DNA of 64,000 bases, from positions 62,001 to 126,000 of the forward strand of contig NZ_BJFN01000001.1 in NCBI RefSeq assembly GCF_014189855.1. The letters run 5' to 3'. The position numbers and the translations under genes were made by a program. This DNA is from Buttiauxella sp. A111 (GTDB taxonomy: Bacteria; Pseudomonadota; Gammaproteobacteria; Enterobacterales; Enterobacteriaceae). This document shows positions 35,062-44,800 of this stretch, in pieces. How positions within the stretch are numbered: the first letter of the stretch is position 1; each line of letters begins with the position of its first letter. The notes under the pieces were generated by a model, which was not told where the DNA came from, searched no databases, and was given only the letters and a program-made list of their open reading frames with translations.

Positions 35062-35982
35062 TTACAGGCCGACGTCTGGCAGAGCCGGACGGTTTGCCAG
35101 GGCGGTGTCGATGATCGCCGTCACTTCTTTCAACGTTTCCCCCTGCAATGCCAAACGTGGCGGACGGGTCACCGCACTGCCACGGCCAACGCGCTCTTCA
35201 CACAGCTTGATGCACTGCACCAGATCCGGGCGGGCATCCAGATGCAGCAACGGCATAAACCAGCTATACAGGGCCAGAGCTTCTTCGAAACGTTTTTGCT
35301 TAGCCAGGCGGAACAAGGTTTCCCCTTCGCGTGGGAAGGCATTGGACATGCCCGAGATCCACCCTTCCGCGCCCACGGCGAGGCTTTCCAGGACCACATC
35401 GTCCAGGCCTGCGAATAACACAAAGCGATCGCCGACCGCATTGCGTAAATCGATAAAGCGACGGGTATCGCCAGAAGAGTCTTTGAAACAGACGATGTTG
35501 TCGCAATCGACCAGCGAGGTCAGGATGTCTGGCGTGACATCATTTTTATAAATAGGCGGGTTGTTATAGACCATGATAGGCAAATCGGTGGCGCTGGCCA
35601 CGCTGCGGAAATGTGCTGCCGTTTCATGCGGTTTCGAAGAATAAACCAGAGCAGGCATCACCATCACGCCATCAACACCGGCTTTTTCAGCTTCACGTGC
35701 CATGTTCTGCGCGAAGGCGGTGGTAAATTCGGCAATCCCTGCGATGACAGGCACTTTGCCTTGAGCGGCGTCTTTCGCCACTTCAATCACCGCCAGTTTC
35801 TCCTGCGTGGTCATCGAGGTGTTTTCACCTACCGTGCCACATACCACCAGGCCAGAGACACCGTCTTTGACCAGGTTTTTAATCACCGCATGGGTCGCAT
35901 CCAGGTCCAGAGAAAAATCTTTGCGGAACTGAGTACTGACCGCAGGGAACACACCACTCCAGTTAATCGCTTTATGGCTCAT
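35062..35982 (-). CDS. DHDPS-family 1-pyrroline-4-hydroxy-2-carboxylate deaminase
   Basis: Class I aldolase-fold enzyme of 306 residues. The Schiff-base Lys167 is in NIVCFKDSSGD and the catalytic Tyr139 in IMVYNNPP. The GTVGENTSM segment replaces the GTTGE of true dihydrodipicolinate synthases. In hydroxyproline clusters this family deaminates and dehydrates delta-1-pyrroline-4-hydroxy-2-carboxylate to 2-oxoglutarate semialdehyde. The neighbouring KGSADH gene makes this assignment strong. It is the first gene of the left-hand arm. A TTAACCAT motif shared with the other arm lies 32 to 40 bases before its start. Confidence 0.9.
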   Translation of the reverse strand: MSHKAINWSGVFPAVSTQFRKDFSLDLDATHAVIKNLVKDGVSGLVVCGTVGENTSMTTQEKLAVIEVAKDAAQGKVPVIAGIAEFTTAFAQNMAREAEKAGVDGVMVMPALVYSSKPHETAAHFRSVASATDLPIMVYNNPPIYKNDVTPDILTSLVDCDNIVCFKDSSGDTRRFIDLRNAVGDRFVLFAGLDDVVLESLAVGAEGWISGMSNAFPREGETLFRLAKQKRFEEALALYSWFMPLLHLDARPDLVQCIKLCEERVGRGSAVTRPPRLALQGETLKEVTAIIDTALANRPALPDVGL

Positions 35983-36013
35983 CGTTTTGTCCTATCGCCT
36001 GAGTTGTTAATTG

Positions 36014-36022
36014 ATGGTTAAT
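36014..36022 (-). promoter_or_regulatory. Candidate operator copy upstream of the deaminase operon
   Basis: ATTAACCAT on the - strand, in the control region of the deaminase gene. The same nine bases occur at 37222-37230 and 37367-37375 before the epimerase operon. Confidence 0.4.
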
Positions 36023-36176
36023 ATTTGGTGAAATTCGATAACAGATTGACCTGTATTCTCAGTAGCGGCTTGACGGTTTTCACCGAATGCGAGGACGAAA
36101 TTGGCATAATGATGGAGGGCGGCGCGCAGAAAATACTCTGACGCAGCCGCATCATAAAACGAATAACTTCAGGGGA

Positions 36177-37022
36177 TTAGGGAACTAGCGTGGCACGAAA
36201 ATCGCGAGGGGTAGCGCCGGTCATGGCTTTAAACTGGCGGCTGAAAGCGCTGTGGTCTGTATAGCCACACTGTATGGCGATATCGGTAATGGGTAAGTCG
36301 CTTGCCAGCAGTTCGGTGGCCTTCTCAAGCCGAACTTTGTGGATCATCTGACGCGGTGTCAGGTGGAAAATACGTTTGCAGTAACGCTCAATTTGTGCAA
36401 CGGAAAGCCCGGTCAGCGTGCGTAATTCGTCCATCGCAATCGGCCTGTCGTAATGCTGGCGGATGTAAATATCCAACGCCGCCAATCGTTGATAAGCCGG
36501 ATGGTTAGCTTTCGCTTCCTGCAGGTCATGTGAGATCCCGGCCATGCCGATAATCTTGCCCTGCCGGTCATACAGCGCCAGCTTTTGCGTCAGACACCAA
36601 CCCGTTTCGCGGCCGCTATAAAGGTGCATTTCAAGCTGATCCTGAATCTGCACGCCCTGGTGTAATACCCGAAGATCTTGCTCGGTGTAGCCTGAACCCA
36701 ACTGCGTCGGGAACACGTCTGCCGAGGTTTTACCTAACAGCGGCGTCACCGTTTTAAAACCACAACGTTTGGCTAATGTGAGATTCGCCAGCAGATAGCG
36801 TGCCTGCCGGTCTTTGATAAAGAACACCACATTGGGAATGGCATTAAGTAGCGGTGCAATCAATGCCAGTGAATTCAACATACTCCGTAACGAACTGGGG
36901 CGCTGTTGTGCCAGGCCATCACAGAGCAGTTTGAGTTGATCGACAGCAAATGACTCCTCCGCTTCCTGCTCAGCTATGCAGGGAGTCAGCGGAGGGGCAT
37001 TAAAGCTTTGGGTTAATCGCAT
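36177..37022 (-). CDS. PAS-AraC transcriptional regulator of hydroxyproline catabolism
   Basis: Regulator of 281 residues. A PAS-like sensor fills about 65-165 (IPNVVFFIKDRQARYLLANL, then LGKTSADVFP and GMAGISHDL). A C-terminal AraC/XylS DNA-binding domain covers about 180-278, with two helix-turn-helices: MDELRTLTGLSVAQIERYCK and ITDIAIQCGYTDHSAFSRQF. A PAS rather than cupin sensor is less common in this family. It lies between the two hydroxyproline arms and points away from the epimerase operon, so it is the probable activator of both. The ligand is likely a hydroxyproline isomer or a pathway imine, by context only. Confidence 0.88.
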   Translation of the reverse strand: MRLTQSFNAPPLTPCIAEQEAEESFAVDQLKLLCDGLAQQRPSSLRSMLNSLALIAPLLNAIPNVVFFIKDRQARYLLANLTLAKRCGFKTVTPLLGKTSADVFPTQLGSGYTEQDLRVLHQGVQIQDQLEMHLYSGRETGWCLTQKLALYDRQGKIIGMAGISHDLQEAKANHPAYQRLAALDIYIRQHYDRPIAMDELRTLTGLSVAQIERYCKRIFHLTPRQMIHKVRLEKATELLASDLPITDIAIQCGYTDHSAFSRQFKAMTGATPRDFRATLVP

Positions 37023-37387
37023 AGAAATACCTTTTCCCGCGAATGGCCATAGTGGGTTGTTTTTAACTCACCTGGATCAATATTAACTTTTCATTAACTT
37101 ATCAAGCGCGTTCGATTGATTATGCGGATTGCCGCAAACTTTTGTTATTTCATTGACGCGTTTCAAGATAGTGAGCCATGAGCCTCAACTGAAATTCAAT
37201 TAACCAATTGATAAACAAGTAATTAACCATGTTAATTCGCTTGCTTCTGAAGAATGGATAAGCTCAGGCGTTTTTGCATTGTGCTAATTTCGGCATTTCC
37301 TTTGCCGAAACAGGTCAAGCCGTGATAGCGAGTTTTCGGTCAGTCTACATCCATTGGTAACATTTAATTAACCATTGAGAGACTCCG
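37023..37387. promoter_or_regulatory. Divergent control region of the hydroxyproline locus
   Basis: 365 AT-rich bases between the regulator and the epimerase operon, with no gene. Two kinds of repeats are visible. The first is ATTAACTT at 37082-37089 and again at 37093-37100, an 11-base spacing that puts both on the same helix face, as AraC-family half-sites are. The second is AATTAACCA-type copies at 37198-37210, 37221-37230 (extending to a palindrome with TTAATT to 37237) and 37366-37377. The last lies directly before the ribosome site of the epimerase gene. Confidence 0.55.
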
Positions 37388-38338
37388 ATGACACCTGCAT
37401 CCCCCTTCATCGCATTACGCGCGATCGATTCCCACACCGGCGGTGAACCTACCCGGCTGATTATCGATGGTTTCCCTGACCTGGGTAACGGCAGCATGGC
37501 TGAGCGTAAAGCGCTCTTCGCACAGCAGTATGATGACTGGCGCAGCGCCGTCATTCTGGAACCCCGTGGTAACGATGTTTTAGTCGGGGCTTTGCTCTGC
37601 AAACCTTGCTCACCTGAGGCCGCAGCCGGTGTGATCTTTTTCAATAATACGGGTTATCTGGGCATGTGCGGCCACGGTACGATTGGGTTAATCACCTCCC
37701 TGGCATACCTGGGCCGCATCGGAGTTGGCGAACACCTGATTGAAACCCCGGTCGGCACGGTAAGCGCCACGCTGCATACCGATGGCAGCGTCACTATCGA
37801 AAATGTCCCTGCCTGGCGCTACCGCCAGCAGGTCGCTGTGCAGGTTGACGGCTATGGCGTGGTAACCGGCGATATTGCATGGGGAGGAAACTGGTTCTTT
37901 CTCATCAGCGACCATCATCTGGCTATTTCCACAAACAATCTGGACGCCCTCACGGACTTTAGTTGGGCGGTTCGACAGGCGTTAGAAAACGCGGGGATCT
38001 ACGGTGAAGACGGCGGGATCATCGATCATATCGAGCTCTTCTGTGACGATGAACACGCTGACAGCCGCAATTTCGTCTTGTGCCCAGGTAAGGCTTACGA
38101 CCGCTCGCCGTGTGGCACCGGAACCAGCGCCAAACTCGCATGCCTTGCCGCAGACGGTAAATTACAGCCAGGTGAAGTGTGGCGACAGGCCAGTGTGATC
38201 GGCAGTGAATTCAGCGGATATTTCCAGCCCAATACGGGTAACCGCGTGACACCTTTTATTCGCGGCCAGGCTTTTGTCTGCGCTGATAGCCAACTTTTGC
38301 TGCATGAACGTGACGCTTTTGCATGGGGGATCCGTTAA
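37388..38338 (+). CDS. 4-hydroxyproline 2-epimerase (proline racemase superfamily)
   Basis: Cofactor-independent epimerase of 316 residues that interconverts trans-4-hydroxy-L-proline and cis-4-hydroxy-D-proline, the entry step of the pathway. Both catalytic cysteines are present: Cys94 in [12 protein letters not shown] and Cys242 in [12 protein letters not shown]. Two cysteines indicate an epimerase. The related trans-3-hydroxyproline dehydratases replace one of them. The N-terminal [10 protein letters not shown] motif is typical. It is the first gene of an operon with the three dehydrogenase subunits and shares one base with the next gene (TAATG). GAGAGA precedes the start. Confidence 0.93.
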   Translation: MTPASPFIALRAIDSHTGGEPTRLIIDGFPDLGNGSMAERKALFAQQYDDWRSAVILEPRGNDVLVGALLCKPCSPEAAAGVIFFNNTGYLGMCGHGTIGLITSLAYLGRIGVGEHLIETPVGTVSATLHTDGSVTIENVPAWRYRQQVAVQVDGYGVVTGDIAWGGNWFFLISDHHLAISTNNLDALTDFSWAVRQALENAGIYGEDGGIIDHIELFCDDEHADSRNFVLCPGKAYDRSPCGTGTSAKLACLAADGKLQPGEVWRQASVIGSEFSGYFQPNTGNRVTPFIRGQAFVCADSQLLLHERDAFAWGIR

Positions 38339-39453
38339 TGGCTACCGCCGATGCGATTGTCATTGGCGCGGGTATTATCGGTGCTGCCTGCGCCTGGCAG
38401 TTAGCACAGCAAGGGTTAAGGGTGTTATTGATTGACGATCAACGCCCTGGCGCCACCGCGGCGGGTATGGGGCATCTGGTTTGTATGGATGACAATCCCG
38501 CAGAATTGGCGCTGAGCAGCTACTCCCTGAATTTGTGGCGCGGCGTGGTAGACCGTATGCCCGACAACTGTGCCTGGCACGGTTGCGGCACGCTGTGGAT
38601 CGCGGAAAAGCCAGAAGAAATGGCCATTGCAGAAGTTAAAAAGCAACGGATGGCGGCATTGGGTGCGAACAGTGAAATTCTGAGTCCACAACAGGTTGCA
38701 CAGCTTGAACCCATGCTGCGTGGCGGATTAGCGGGCGGTTTGCACGTCCCGGGGGACGGCATTATTTATGCCCCTAATGCCGCTCGTTGGTTAATTGAAG
38801 ACGCGGGTGAAGCCGTCCAGCGGGTCTATGGCGAAGTGGTCGCGTTAGAACAGCAGGCAGTGGTTTTAGCCAGCGGGCAGCGACTTAGCGCGCCGGTGAT
38901 AACGCTCGCCTGTGGATTACAAGCCGATAAGCTCTTGCCAACTCCGCTACTCAGAGCGAAAAAAGGCCAACTGGCCATCACCGATCGCTACCCGCATACG
39001 GTGAAGCATCAATTGGTAGAGCTAGGCTACGGAGCCAGCGCGCATGCGGCAAATGGTACCTCGGTGGCATTTAACGTTCAGGCTCGTCCGACCGGGCAAT
39101 TGCTGATCGGCTCCTCACGCCAGTTTGACACGCTCGACCCGGCAATTGATATGCCATTGCTTGCCACCATGCTCAAACGCGCCACCGATTTCCTGCCTGG
39201 ACTTGCAAAAATGAGCATCATCCGCTGCTGGGCGGGATTTCGGGCCGCATCAGCCGACGGGCTACCCTTGCTCGGTCCCCATCCTGCTTATCCATGGCTT
39301 TGGTTGGCACTCGGGCACGAAGGATTGGGCGTCACCACGGCGTTGGGAAGTGCTGCGCTGGTCGCGGCACAAATTCAACAACAGCGCACAGCCATAGATG
39401 ACACCCCTTATCTCGCTGCGCGTATGTTCGCCACAGAAGAGTCCCTCTTATGA
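38338..39453 (+). CDS. D-hydroxyproline dehydrogenase, DAO-type FAD subunit
   Basis: FAD enzyme of 371 residues of the D-amino-acid oxidase/glycine oxidase fold. The dinucleotide motif is IVIGAGIIGAACAWQLAQQG near the N-terminus, and the C-terminal part carries WAGFRAASADGLPLLGPHP then LALGHEGLGVTTALG. It should oxidise cis-4-hydroxy-D-proline to delta-1-pyrroline-4-hydroxy-2-carboxylate together with the next two gene products, passing electrons to the respiratory chain. The start ATG at 38338 overlaps the stop codon of the epimerase by one base. Its own end overlaps the ferredoxin-like gene by four bases. Confidence 0.92.
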   Translation: MATADAIVIGAGIIGAACAWQLAQQGLRVLLIDDQRPGATAAGMGHLVCMDDNPAELALSSYSLNLWRGVVDRMPDNCAWHGCGTLWIAEKPEEMAIAEVKKQRMAALGANSEILSPQQVAQLEPMLRGGLAGGLHVPGDGIIYAPNAARWLIEDAGEAVQRVYGEVVALEQQAVVLASGQRLSAPVITLACGLQADKLLPTPLLRAKKGQLAITDRYPHTVKHQLVELGYGASAHAANGTSVAFNVQARPTGQLLIGSSRQFDTLDPAIDMPLLATMLKRATDFLPGLAKMSIIRCWAGFRAASADGLPLLGPHPAYPWLWLALGHEGLGVTTALGSAALVAAQIQQQRTAIDDTPYLAARMFATEESLL

Positions 39454-39698
39454 AACTGATCTCCTTAACCATCGCCGGGCTTCCCTATCAGGTACAGGAA
39501 GGTATCACCGTGGCCGCAGCCCTCAGCTCAAGCGGACAGGATCATTGCCGGATGTCCGTTAGCCAGCAACCGCGTGCGGCTTTTTGTGGCATGGGCGTGT
39601 GTCAGGAATGTCGGGTCATCATCGATGGCATACAACGGCTGGCTTGCCAAACCTTGTGTCAGGGCGGGATGAAAATCGAAAGGAGTGGGAACAAATGA
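39450..39698 (+). CDS. D-hydroxyproline dehydrogenase, small [2Fe-2S] subunit
   Basis: Ferredoxin-like protein of 82 residues with the cysteine pattern C-GMGV-C-QE-C and a later Cys in QRLACQTLCQGG, expected to bind one [2Fe-2S] cluster. It resembles the small subunits of heteromeric hydrogen cyanide synthase, octopine/nopaline oxidase and D-hydroxyproline dehydrogenase complexes. It overlaps the flanking subunit genes by four bases on each side, showing translational coupling and fixed stoichiometry. Confidence 0.9.
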   Translation: MKLISLTIAGLPYQVQEGITVAAALSSSGQDHCRMSVSQQPRAAFCGMGVCQECRVIIDGIQRLACQTLCQGGMKIERSGNK

Positions 39699-40963
39699 AT
39701 AACGTGCGCTGCGAAGTATTGATTATCGGTGCAGGCCCCGCCGGGATGTCCGCCGCGTTGGCCGCAAGCGAAAGCCGACAACAAATAGTGATGCTGGATG
39801 ATAACCCTCGTCCTGGCGGACAAATCTGGCGTGATGGGCCTGCGGCTGTATTACCCACGCTCGCGCAGTTTTATCGGCAAGCTATTACGGCGTTGGATAA
39901 CGTCACCTTGCTCAGTGGCACAAAAATTGTGGCACAAAGCGGGCCACAGCAGCTCCTGTACGAGAACGACAAGGGTTGCGGGACTATCGACTATCAACGT
40001 TTAATCTTATGCTGCGGCGCGCGCGAACTGTTACTGCCCTTCCCTGGCTGGACACTGCCCGGCGTAACGGGTGCGGGGGGCTTGCAGGCACAAATCAAAA
40101 ATGGCTTATCGCTTCAAGGTGAGCGGGTTGTCATTGCGGGCAGTGGTCCGTTATTACTGGCGGTTGCCGATAGCGTCACTCAAGCGGGCGGTAAGGTCAC
40201 GTTGCTGGCCGAGCAGGCTTCTGTCACAAGCCTGGCCCGTTTCGCCAGTGGACTCTGGCATTGGCCCGAAAAAGTGCGGCAATCATTACGTTTAATGAAC
40301 CGACACTATCGAGCCAATAGTTATGTTCTGGAAGCGCAAGGCCAGCAACGGCTCACGGCTGTCCGTGTCCAACAGGGTGGAAAGGTTCGAACAATAGCCT
40401 GCTCTCGATTAGCCTGCGGATTCGGGCTGGTGGCAAATATTGAGTTAGCCATGTTAATGGGTTGCCGAATAGAAAATGCTGCCATTGCCGTCGATGATAT
40501 GCAACAAACCAGTATTACCAATCTGTATGCGGCGGGTGAATGTACTGGTGTAGGTGGTAGTGAACTGGCTTTAGCGGAAGGTGCCATTGCCGGGTATGCC
40601 GCCAGCGGTAACATCGCGTCCGCTCGGGCACTGCTGGAAAAACGCAGTAAATGGCAACGTTTTGCCGCTGCGGTGAGCCAAACGTTTGTGCTTAATCCCA
40701 GGCTGAAAACCCTGGGCACCGCCGACACCTTTTTGTGCCGCTGTGAGGATGTCTCACTGGGACAGATGAGTCGTCAAACGGGTTGGATGGCCGCCAAACT
40801 GAACAGCCGCTGTGGTATGGGGGCTTGTCAGGGGAAAATTTGCGCCACCGCCGCGCGCTATCTGCTTGACTGGCCCCTGCCGCAACCAAGAGTACCGTTG
40901 ACTCCGGTACGGCTCGAAACGTTGGTCAGCCTTACGCCCCACCCGCCAAAAGATATAAGTTAA
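39695..40963 (+). CDS. D-hydroxyproline dehydrogenase, large FAD/[2Fe-2S] subunit
   Basis: Protein of 422 residues with a pyridine-nucleotide-disulfide-oxidoreductase fold. The FAD motif is EVLIIGAGPAGMSAALAASE at the N-terminus, a second nucleotide motif is VVIAGSGPLLLAVADS, and the FAD motif LYAAGECTGVGG lies near 280. The C-terminal BFD-like domain has FLCRCEDVSLGQM and CGMGACQGKIC, four cysteines for a second iron-sulfur cluster. This is the OoxA/HcnB-like subunit. The start at 39695 overlaps the previous stop (ATGA) and has AAAGGAG upstream; the frame is open further upstream inside the preceding gene but is not used. It is the last gene of the operon. Confidence 0.92.
   Translation: MNNVRCEVLIIGAGPAGMSAALAASESRQQIVMLDDNPRPGGQIWRDGPAAVLPTLAQFYRQAITALDNVTLLSGTKIVAQSGPQQLLYENDKGCGTIDYQRLILCCGARELLLPFPGWTLPGVTGAGGLQAQIKNGLSLQGERVVIAGSGPLLLAVADSVTQAGGKVTLLAEQASVTSLARFASGLWHWPEKVRQSLRLMNRHYRANSYVLEAQGQQRLTAVRVQQGGKVRTIACSRLACGFGLVANIELAMLMGCRIENAAIAVDDMQQTSITNLYAAGECTGVGGSELALAEGAIAGYAASGNIASARALLEKRSKWQRFAAAVSQTFVLNPRLKTLGTADTFLCRCEDVSLGQMSRQTGWMAAKLNSRCGMGACQGKICATAARYLLDWPLPQPRVPLTPVRLETLVSLTPHPPKDIS
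40037..40044 (-). other. KOPS (FtsK-orienting octamer)
   Basis: CCCTTCCC on the + strand, pointing back to dif, inside the large dehydrogenase subunit gene. Confidence 0.7.
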
Positions 40964-41838
40964 TTGAGTATATAAGTTTTAATTATCCCAAAGAAATCCC
41001 TGACTGAATCGATTATTGATGCGTACAAATGGTAAACCGCGAAATGCCCCATCAGGGGCATGAGTGAAACAACAAAAAACCTCTATTCCCAGAATACAAT
41101 TAATAACCTTTAATGGTTATTCCCTGACTGATATTTAATCATACCCCCGCAACAAAACAGTTTTTATGTCAAATCAGAATGTAAAGAAATGAAAAGACGC
41201 ATCTCTGGCCATTGATAATGAGACTATTTCTTATTTGTAACATTTAAGAAAACATCCCTCCTACACCGCTTACCACATAAATAAAAAACAATATTTATCA
41301 AACAGGTAGGTATGGAATCACTTGCCGCAAAGCTTGTGTAAATTCATACTTTAACTGCTTAATATTGAAGGTTCTAATAGTCAAAATGGACTGCCCCGTG
41401 AAATACATATGACAAAATATGTTCATTTTTACATTTTAATAAAAAAGTATGAGAGAAGTAATGCCGGGAGAAACCATAGTTATGATCATAACAAAAATGT
41501 AATGTGAGATGAAAACCTCAATAAACCACCCAGATTGTTAACGTCACTTTCTAAAACTTATTTGCCTCGAATGCATCCGCATTTTCAAAATGTGGAGGCC
41601 GCGTGCACATGCGTAACTCTCGGCAAATACGATAAATAACTTAACCTGCTAATTAATATTCATGGAGAATTACTCAACACAGGATGGCGATAGTTTAATT
41701 TAAATAATAAGGATTTTAGACACACAACAGCAATTGAATAACCTGTTCTTAGAAAACGGTTCATTCTCCTGCCCTTTTTATCGAAGTGGCAGAAACGAGT
41801 GATGATAGATTTTGAGAGTAAAATAGGGGTAATTATTT
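40964..41838. other. Long AT-rich gap before the peroxidase operon
   Basis: 875 bases without a credible gene on either strand. A hairpin ATGCCCC/GGGGCAT (41044-41061, 4-nt loop) lies 80 bases after the dehydrogenase operon and may help end its transcript, though no T run follows. The remaining 770 bases are very AT-rich and presumably hold the promoter and silencing or activation sites of the secreted peroxidase. AGGGG nine bases before 41839 is its ribosome site. Confidence 0.5.
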
Positions 41839-44800
41839 ATGGCCTCACAATATGACTTTACGGTCACGCTTCACGACCTTGCATTTATCCTTAAGCAGAT
41901 CAAAATATCCGAAGGAGCAACAAACGCAGACGGTAGTATCAATGGCGAAGCCCTGCGTGATGCTGTTTCCAGCCCGTTATTGCCTTACGGGTTACGTACA
42001 GTAGATGGTTCGTGGAATAACCTTCTGCCCGGACAGGAACTCTACGGATCAGCCGATCAAACTATGCCAAGACTCACCGCATTGAACTTACAAGATGCGG
42101 ATGACATGACCAGTTACACCCAAATTGGGGGAATGGTCAAAGATGCAGACCCGCGTATTATCAGTAACTTAATTTCAGATCAGACGGCCACCAACCCCGC
42201 TGCGGTTGAAGCACATGAAGATCTGGCTGGTGCGCCAGGGGGAGGCGCAACGTCGGCAAATGGCAGCTTGTCCATCCCTAACCTGTCTCCCGATATTGGT
42301 CTGTCCCCTGCTTTTAATGGCTGGATGACATTCTTTGGTCAGTTTTTTGACCATGGACTGGATTTAATTCCTAAAGGTGGCAATGGCATTGTTTTCATTC
42401 AGTTGCAACCCGATGACCCTTTATTTGTAGAGCCTACAAAAGACAACCCTAATCCTAATAACTTCATGATATTAACCCGGGCAGAAGTTGATAAGAATCA
42501 CGAAACTAAAAATACCACCACCCCATTCATTGATCAAAACCAAACCTATACCTCTCACCCTTCCCATCAGATATTCATCCGCGAATATGTATTAATTGAT
42601 GGGAAACCTGAACCTACGGGTAATTTATTAGGTGGGGCTAACGGTGGCCTGGCAACCTGGGCAGATGTTAAGAACCAGGCTGAAACCTTACTCGGAATTA
42701 AACTTACCGATCAGGATGTGTTTAACGTTCCGCTGCTGGCGACTGACCGTTACGGTAATTTGATCTTAAGTGAAAACGGTAAAGTGCAGATTGTTACCGC
42801 ACCCATAAACGGTGCCCCTGGCGGCTTGATTGAAGCCAACGGTGATGTTTTGCCGCCAAATACCCTCCGCACCGGCCACGCTTTCCTCGATGACATTGCC
42901 CATACTGCCAATCCGAAAGGTCTGGTGGCGGATGACGACAATGCGATTGGTGGCGTTCAGGCTCCAGGAACCTACGATGATGAACTGCTCGATCGGCATT
43001 TCATCACGGGTGATGGGCGCGGTAACGAAAATATCGGCCTGACCGCCGTGCATGCAGTGTTTCACAGCGAGCATAACCGCCTGGTCGAAGAGTATAAAAC
43101 CACCATTCTGGGATCTGGTGATATTGACCTGATTAACCAATGGTTAATGCCGAATCACCAGATAACTGAACTGCCTGCCGATACCAGTACCCTGGTCTGG
43201 AACGGCGAATACCTATTCCAGGCAGGTCGTTTTACCACTGAGATGCAATACCAGCACCTTGTTTTCGAAGAATTCGCTCGTACCGTACAACCGGCGGTCG
43301 ATCCGTTTGTCTTCTCCAACAGTGCGGACATCAATCCGGCTATCTTCGCTGAGTTTGCGCATGTGGTTTACCGTTTTGGCCACTCGATGCTGACTGAAAC
43401 GGTCGCGCGTACCGACATTGATATGGAGAATGGCGATATTGGCCTGATAGCCGCCTTCCTCAATCCGGTCGCCTTTAATCAAATTAACGGTGCAACGGTT
43501 TCCGATGACCAGGCCATCGGTGCAATTGTTCGCGGCATGACGCGGCAAGTGGGTAATGAAATTGATGAATTCATTACCGATGCCCTGCGCAACAACCTAA
43601 TCGGCCTTCCGCTTGATCTAGGGGCACTTAACATTGCCCGTGGCCGTGATACAGGAATGCCGACGCTGAACCAGGCGCGCGAGCAATTCTTTGAGTTAAC
43701 CGGTAACAGCGAGTTACGGCCTTACACCAGTTGGGCGGATTTCACGACTTACCTGAAAAACCCGGCTTCCATCATCAACTTTATGGCCGCCTACGGCCAG
43801 CATGAGCTGATTTTGAATGCCACCACCCTTGAAGGGAAACGTGCGGCGGTCAACTTCCTGCTGTTTGGCGACGCCAACTCAGCCCCTCCGTCTGATGCGA
43901 TGGACTTCTTCAACAGCACCGGGGCCTGGGCGACAAAAGAATCCGGTCTGAATATGATCGATTTCTGGATTGGTGGCCTTGCTGAGCGCAAAAACGAGTT
44001 TGGTGGAATGCTCGGTTCAACCTTCAACTTTGTCTTTGAAACGCAAATGGAAATGCTGCAAGACGGCGACCGGTTCTACTATCTAAGCCGTGTTCAAGGG
44101 TTGAACTTACTCAACGAGCTGGAAGCAAACTCATTCTCCGCGCTGGTGATGCGCAACAGCGACCTGGGCGAAAGTGGTTCCTCTCACCTGCCCGCTAACC
44201 TGTTCCAGACCCCGGACCATATTTTTGAAGTCAACCGTGTGTTGCAAACCGAACTCGATCCGAAATGGGGTAATCCATTGAAAGATCTGCTGAGCCCGCT
44301 GCTGGTTCGGCGCGATGCCACAACGGATGTTGACGGCGACGGTGCAAAAGACGGCGGTTACCTTAAATATACCGGTGACGGCCATGTGGTGCTGGGTGGT
44401 ACTGCCGGTAACGATACGCTAATCGGCGGTAAAGGTATCGACAGCCTGTGGGGCGATGCGGGCGATGACCGCCTTGATGGTGGTGATGAAGCTGACGTGG
44501 TTCACGGTGGTGACGGTGATGACATTATTACTGACACCGGGACGCCTGTTGGGGATGCCGACTTCCTGCATGGCGATGCGGGTCATGATGTCATCTTCTC
44601 GGGTAACGGTAACGATCTGGTCTTCGGTGGCAGCGGCAGTGATTTTATCGTGGTGGGCGAAGATGCACAGGAAGTCTTTGCAGGTCGCGATAATGACTTT
44701 GTACAGGGTGGTTCCGGTGGTGATGCCCTGCTTGGCAATGAAGGTGACGACTGGTTGGAAGGCGGTGACGGGTTTGACTCGCTTACCGGTGAGAACTCCG

